Below, one piece after another: positions 14,141 to 16,615 of a DNA stretch of 16,615 bases; the first letter of the stretch is position 1; each line of letters starts with the position of its first letter. The notes below the pieces were generated by a model, which did no database searches, had not been told where the DNA came from, and saw nothing but the letters and a program-made list of their open reading frames with translations. Source of the stretch: Candidatus Aerophobota bacterium. Lineage in GTDB: Bacteria; Aerophobota; Aerophobia; Aerophobales; AE-B3A. The stretch spans positions 1-16,615 of the forward strand of contig DAOVGK010000068.1 in NCBI GenBank assembly GCA_030672445.1, written 5' to 3'. The translations under genes and the position numbers were made by a program.

Positions 14141-15024
14141 ATTCCGGTAATCCTCTCATAAGCCTCAAGGTATCTTTGGGAGGTCTTTTTGATTATAGCA
14201 GGAGGAAGGGAAGGAGCAGGAGGGGTCTTATCCCAATCTAGACTTTCTAAATAATCTCGCACAAACTGCTTATCAAAATCTACCTGGTGATGCCCGGGTC
14301 GATAATCTTTCTTAGACCAGAATCTTGAGGAATCCGGAGTTAAGAGTTCATCAATCAGGATAACCTTGCTCTGGTCGAGTCCAAATTCGAACTTGGTGTC
14401 TGAGAGAATAAAACCTCTAGATCCTAAATATTTACTGGCTCTTTCATAAATCTCTAGACTTGTTTTTTCCAATTTCTGTGTTAATGTGACTCCGATCATT
14501 TTCTTCATTTTTTCCTTGGTGATGTTGATGTCGTGGCCACTGACTGCCTTTGTCGCCGGAGTAAAGATGGGCTCAGTGAGTTTGTCAGCTCTTTTCAATC
14601 CGGAGGGAAACTTAATACCTCCAACAGACCTGTACTTCTTATACTCCTGGTAGGCAGAGCCAGCCAGATATCCCCTTACCACGCATTCAATCTTAATGGG
14701 TAAGCTTTTCTTCACCAGCATAGATCTTCCTCGCAAGATGTCTCTAAATTCTCTTAATTTGGGAGGAAAATCCTCTTCTTTAGCGGTGATGAAGTGATTG
14801 GGGATAATGTCTCGGGTGAGGTTAAACCAAAACTCTGAGAGGAGGGTCAAAATCTTACCTTTATAGGAAATCCCGTTGGGGAGCACATAATCAAAGGCTG
14901 AGATTCTATCGGTGGCTACTATGAGAAGCTTTTCTTTTAAATCATAAAGGTCACGTACCTTTCCTTTTTTAAAGATTTTTAATCCGACAAGATCCGTCTC
15001 TAGTACTACTTTATGGGTAGGCAA
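14125..15024 (-). CDS. purC: Phosphoribosylaminoimidazole-succinocarboxamide synthase
   Basis: SAICAR synthetase: joins CAIR and aspartate with ATP in de novo purine synthesis. 299 aa, the longer (about 300 aa) form of the family. Seen in order: KGKVRDLYDL (20-29, ATP-binding loop), ATDRISAFDYVLP (37-49), VVRGYLAGSAYQEYKK (115-130), EPIFTPATKA (151-160), SDTKFEFG (208-215) and IDELLTPDSSRFW (224-236). Start TTG at 15022-15024 gives the normal N-terminus, but no clear ribosome binding site precedes it. The last residues KMGT and the TGA come from the inverted repeat at 14050-14140, so the native tail after AYERITG has been replaced. No other purine gene is nearby. It lies 30 nt after the HNH gene and is probably transcribed with it. 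Confidence 0.95.
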   Translation of the reverse strand: MPTHKVVLETDLVGLKIFKKGKVRDLYDLKEKLLIVATDRISAFDYVLPNGISYKGKILTLLSEFWFNLTRDIIPNHFITAKEEDFPPKLREFRDILRGRSMLVKKSLPIKIECVVRGYLAGSAYQEYKKYRSVGGIKFPSGLKRADKLTEPIFTPATKAVSGHDINITKEKMKKMIGVTLTQKLEKTSLEIYERASKYLGSRGFILSDTKFEFGLDQSKVILIDELLTPDSSRFWSKKDYRPGHHQVDFDKQFVRDYLESLDWDKTPPAPSLPPAIIKKTSQRYLEAYERITGMKMGT

Positions 15025-15054
15025 TTTTTAGATGCCGCTGGATGAATACCTCAG

Positions 15055-15678
15055 CTATTTCTCATTCTGCTCTAACTCAACATTCCAGTAGGCAAGATCC
15101 AGAAAGTCCTTCCAACTCTCTTCAATTATGTTATTGAGACTGTATTTAACGAAAGACCTCCAGTGAGGCCTTTTGGGGGTCCTAATGAGACTCATTCCAG
15201 CCTCAGCCAAGGTTCTGTTTCCCTTACGAAGATTACAGGGGACACAAGAACAAACCACATTCTCCCAGCTATCTTTCCCTCCTCGGGACAGGGAAACCAC
15301 GTGATCCAGGTTCAAATCCTGGGGCTTAAATTTTTTTCCACAGTATTGACACGTATTTTCGTCCCTCTTATAGATATTTTTGCGGGTAAACTTCACTCTC
15401 CGCGGAGGAAATCTATCATAGATGAGTAAAAGTATAACCCGAGGTATCCTGATTTTATAAGCAATCGTTCTTATTATCTCACTATCCTGAAAATGGTCTT
15501 GAGAAAAATCTCTCCAATCTTCAAAACCAAAGGTATAAAAAGACCCACCTTCTTTCAATACTACCTGGGCATGCCTTAAATAAACTAAGCAGAGGGCTCT
15601 CCTGACCGAACACACATCGACTACCTGCCACAGCTTATTTAGAACTAATACTTCATTGGAAAGAATTTCCGCGGACAA
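15055..15678 (-). CDS. HNH endonuclease family protein
   Basis: 207 aa. The N-terminal region (1-95, VLVLNKLWQVVDVCSVRRAL) is the conserved extension of a widespread chromosomal HNH family. The nuclease core follows: RKNIYKRDENTCQYCG (99-114), DLNLDHVVSLSRGGKDSWEN (121-140) and CSCVPCNLRKGN (143-154). Two CxxC pairs (C110/C113, C145/C148) would bind structural zinc. D125-H126 with N140 and N149 forms the beta-beta-alpha-metal active site, so the enzyme appears intact. Its natural role is unknown; members often lie among housekeeping genes rather than in restriction or phage loci. Start TTG at 15676-15678 has AGGAG 9 nt upstream and lies 1 nt after the stop of the RHH peptide, implying coupling. 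No methyltransferase or immunity gene is adjacent. Confidence 0.88.
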   Translation of the reverse strand: MSAEILSNEVLVLNKLWQVVDVCSVRRALCLVYLRHAQVVLKEGGSFYTFGFEDWRDFSQDHFQDSEIIRTIAYKIRIPRVILLLIYDRFPPRRVKFTRKNIYKRDENTCQYCGKKFKPQDLNLDHVVSLSRGGKDSWENVVCSCVPCNLRKGNRTLAEAGMSLIRTPKRPHWRSFVKYSLNNIIEESWKDFLDLAYWNVELEQNEK

Positions 15679-15679
15679 C

Positions 15680-15766
15680 TTAATCAGCTCCTACATTAAT
15701 AAGCTTATCTATCTCTTTTACTAACTCTTCAGGTACCACAACATGGGTTCTCTTTTTAACAGTCAT
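15680..15766 (-). CDS. Truncated ribbon-helix-helix peptide, 28 aa
   Basis: ATG at 15764-15766 has a strong AAAGGAG (15773-15779) 6 nt upstream. The product begins MTVKKRTHVVVPEELVKEID and continues KLINVGAD. This is the beta-strand and first helix of CopG/Arc-type ribbon-helix-helix DNA-binding proteins, which need a second helix for dimerisation. That helix is missing because TAA follows. The gene sits between a good promoter and the HNH start, with a 1-nt gap to the latter. It may be a truncated autoregulator or antitoxin retained as a leader peptide that feeds ribosomes to the HNH start. Reality as a translated ORF is likely from the leader signals; function is open. Confidence 0.6.
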   Translation of the reverse strand: MTVKKRTHVVVPEELVKEIDKLINVGAD

Positions 15767-15801
15767 ATTAATCTCCTTTGCTAATTTCTAATTCCTTTCT
15801 A

Positions 15802-15830
15802 ATATTAATCAAATTGTGGGATTTTGTCAA
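15802..15830 (-). promoter_or_regulatory. Promoter of the RHH-HNH-purC unit
   Basis: Minus strand: TTGACA (15825-15830), 17-bp spacer, TAATAT (15802-15807, 4 of 6 matches to TATAAT). The start would be near 15795, giving a leader of about 30 nt before the RHH ATG. CAATTTGA occurs twice (about 15809-15816 and 15841-15848), once in the spacer and once upstream. These are possible operator half-sites for an RHH regulator; that is speculative. Confidence 0.6.
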
Positions 15831-15848
15831 GAGGTCGTGTCAAATTGG

Positions 15849-16070
15849 GTTCAGACCAGGGCAGCTATATTGTTAGGCATAAATCGCAGGGTTAAGGTAA
15901 AAGATGCAAAAATATGGCATAAGGCGTACAAAATGTTCATAAGTACAACAATGTCCAAGTATCATAAGCTTTCAATATCTTAATTAAATAATCTTCTGCG
16001 CCGGGATAACTGCTGAAAGTGTACAAATTTTGCCGCCGGGAAGGGAGCATAAAGGTAAAATAAAGTCCAA
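15849..16070. other. Intergenic stretch with nothing recognised
   Basis: AT-rich, with frequent stops in all frames. No RNA gene, riboswitch core, tandem repeat or strong inverted repeat could be identified; only short chance-level palindromes were seen. It separates the minus-strand HNH unit from the plus-strand relic. Confidence 0.5.
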
Positions 16071-16097
16071 TTGTTGTCAGGTAAACCTCACTATAAT
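16071..16097 (+). promoter_or_regulatory. Possible plus-strand promoter
   Basis: TTGTTG (16071-16076), 15-bp spacer, TATAAT (16092-16097). The -10 is perfect, but the -35 and spacing are suboptimal. It is oriented toward the SurA/parvulin relic and may be its old promoter. Confidence 0.35.
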
Positions 16098-16156
16098 AAA
16101 CCATCCAGGGTGAGTTCTCTGGGTGTCTTATATTTAAAAATAAGTTGGCGTAAAAA

Positions 16157-16615
16157 ATGCACTTAACGAAAATAAAAGGGAAAATCTTTAAGCGAGAAAT
16201 ATTACTGAAAAGATGAACATTGAGTCTCCGAAGAGGAAGCTTAATCCTCCCCTCTGCCTCATCACCTTAGAAGATATCATTGCCAACAAGAAGAAGGGAA
16301 TTTCTAGCGAGGAATTTGAGCGTATACTGGGAGAGAGAAGCCGATCGCATTCTTACCCAAATAAAAGAAGGGGAGGATTTCTCAGTCTTGGCGAACGAAT
16401 TTTCTCTTGGTGCAGGTGCCGAAAAAGGAGGACAGTTAAGATGGGTCAATTTAAGAGAGTTGAAGTCTCCTTTAAAGGAGCTTATTGGAGACTTGGAAAC
16501 CTGTGAAACCATTAAGATAAAAGGAGAAGATTTCTACCGGATTATACAACTCCGGGATAAGAAAGAAATCAGTTTTCATGAGTACAAAGATAAGATTAAG
16601 CAATACTTAAGGAAT
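16157..16615 (+). pseudogene. Decayed SurA/PpiC-type peptidyl-prolyl isomerase, runs off the window
   Basis: No single frame covers the family, but pieces in family order are spread over three frames. FKREILLK (16190-16213, frame 2) and ITEKMNIE (about 16201-16224, frame 1) recall the SurA N-domain, then VSEEEA in frame 3. LEDIIANKKKGISSEEFERIL is in frame 1 (16267-16329). From 16337 to the window end frame 2 gives 93 codons of a clear parvulin domain: EADRILTQIKEGEDFSVLAN, SLGAGAEKGGQLRWV, then FYRIIQLRDKKEISFHEYKD. The usual segment before the parvulin core, with the conserved HIL strand, is missing, so frameshifts plus a deletion are implied. Alternatives are an intact parvulin gene with an unusual short start, or assembly errors. 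The end lies outside the window. Confidence 0.62.

Noticed and set aside
15055..15766. RHH plus HNH as a toxin-antitoxin or restriction system
   Set aside because: The RHH lacks its second helix, no methyltransferase or immunity partner is present, and this HNH family is common in housekeeping contexts.
16213..16506. 97-codon plus-strand ORF as an independent gene, and the 81-codon ORF opposite it
   Set aside because: The plus ORF reads family-like sequence only to about 16330, then leaves the parvulin frame. The minus ORF is its shadow. Both are explained by the decayed SurA/PpiC gene.

Overview
This is a compact, almost entirely minus-strand block of bacterial housekeeping genes. Reading along the minus strand (right to left in window coordinates) the order is: truncated ribbon-helix-helix peptide - HNH nuclease - purC - [promoter, repeats] - prfA - mfd - short SurA-like periplasmic protein - murA - mreB/mbl - radA - disA - PIN/TRAM membrane protein - ispD - ispF - cysS, with cysS running off the left edge. 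The only plus-strand coding trace is a decayed SurA/parvulin relic running off the right edge. No rRNA, tRNA, CRISPR array or transposase gene was seen.

Organism: GC looks moderate to low (about 40-45% by eye). Five genes start at TTG and two at GTG. The exported SurA-type chaperone suggests a diderm. The run radA-disA-PIN/TRAM-ispD-ispF-cysS resembles the classical clpC-radA-disA-yacL-ispD-ispF-cysS neighbourhood of Firmicutes, and murA next to an mreB-like gene recalls the murAA-mbl neighbourhood. The combination fits a deep-branching, perhaps uncultivated phylum better than a well-studied genus. The lineage cannot be fixed from this window.

Functionally the cluster joins translation termination and charging (prfA, cysS), transcription-coupled repair and recombination (mfd, radA), c-di-AMP signalling (disA), the cell wall and cell shape (murA, mreB), isoprenoid synthesis by the MEP pathway (ispD, ispF; C55 lipid carrier supply), envelope folding (SurA-like) and purine synthesis (purC). 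Most junctions are 0-15 nt or overlapping, so long co-transcription is likely. A perfect-consensus promoter (TTGACA, 16 bp, TATAAT; 14005-14032) lies upstream of prfA. A second good promoter (15802-15830) serves the RHH-HNH-purC unit.

The most notable structure is in the gaps. Nearly every intergenic space longer than 40 nt between the intact genes holds an inverted-repeat element, and the elements differ in type: a 25-nt palindrome (cysS/ispF), inverted TACGAGATAC arrays (ispF/ispD), an inverted CCGCAGAG-type repeat (PIN/disA), two MITE-like elements sharing about 22-bp terminal inverted repeats and a cloverleaf core (mfd/SurA-like and upstream of prfA), and a perfect 25-bp inverted repeat (prfA/purC). 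Several reach into genes: the purC stop and last residues, the ispD stop and the ispF start region all lie in repeat sequence.
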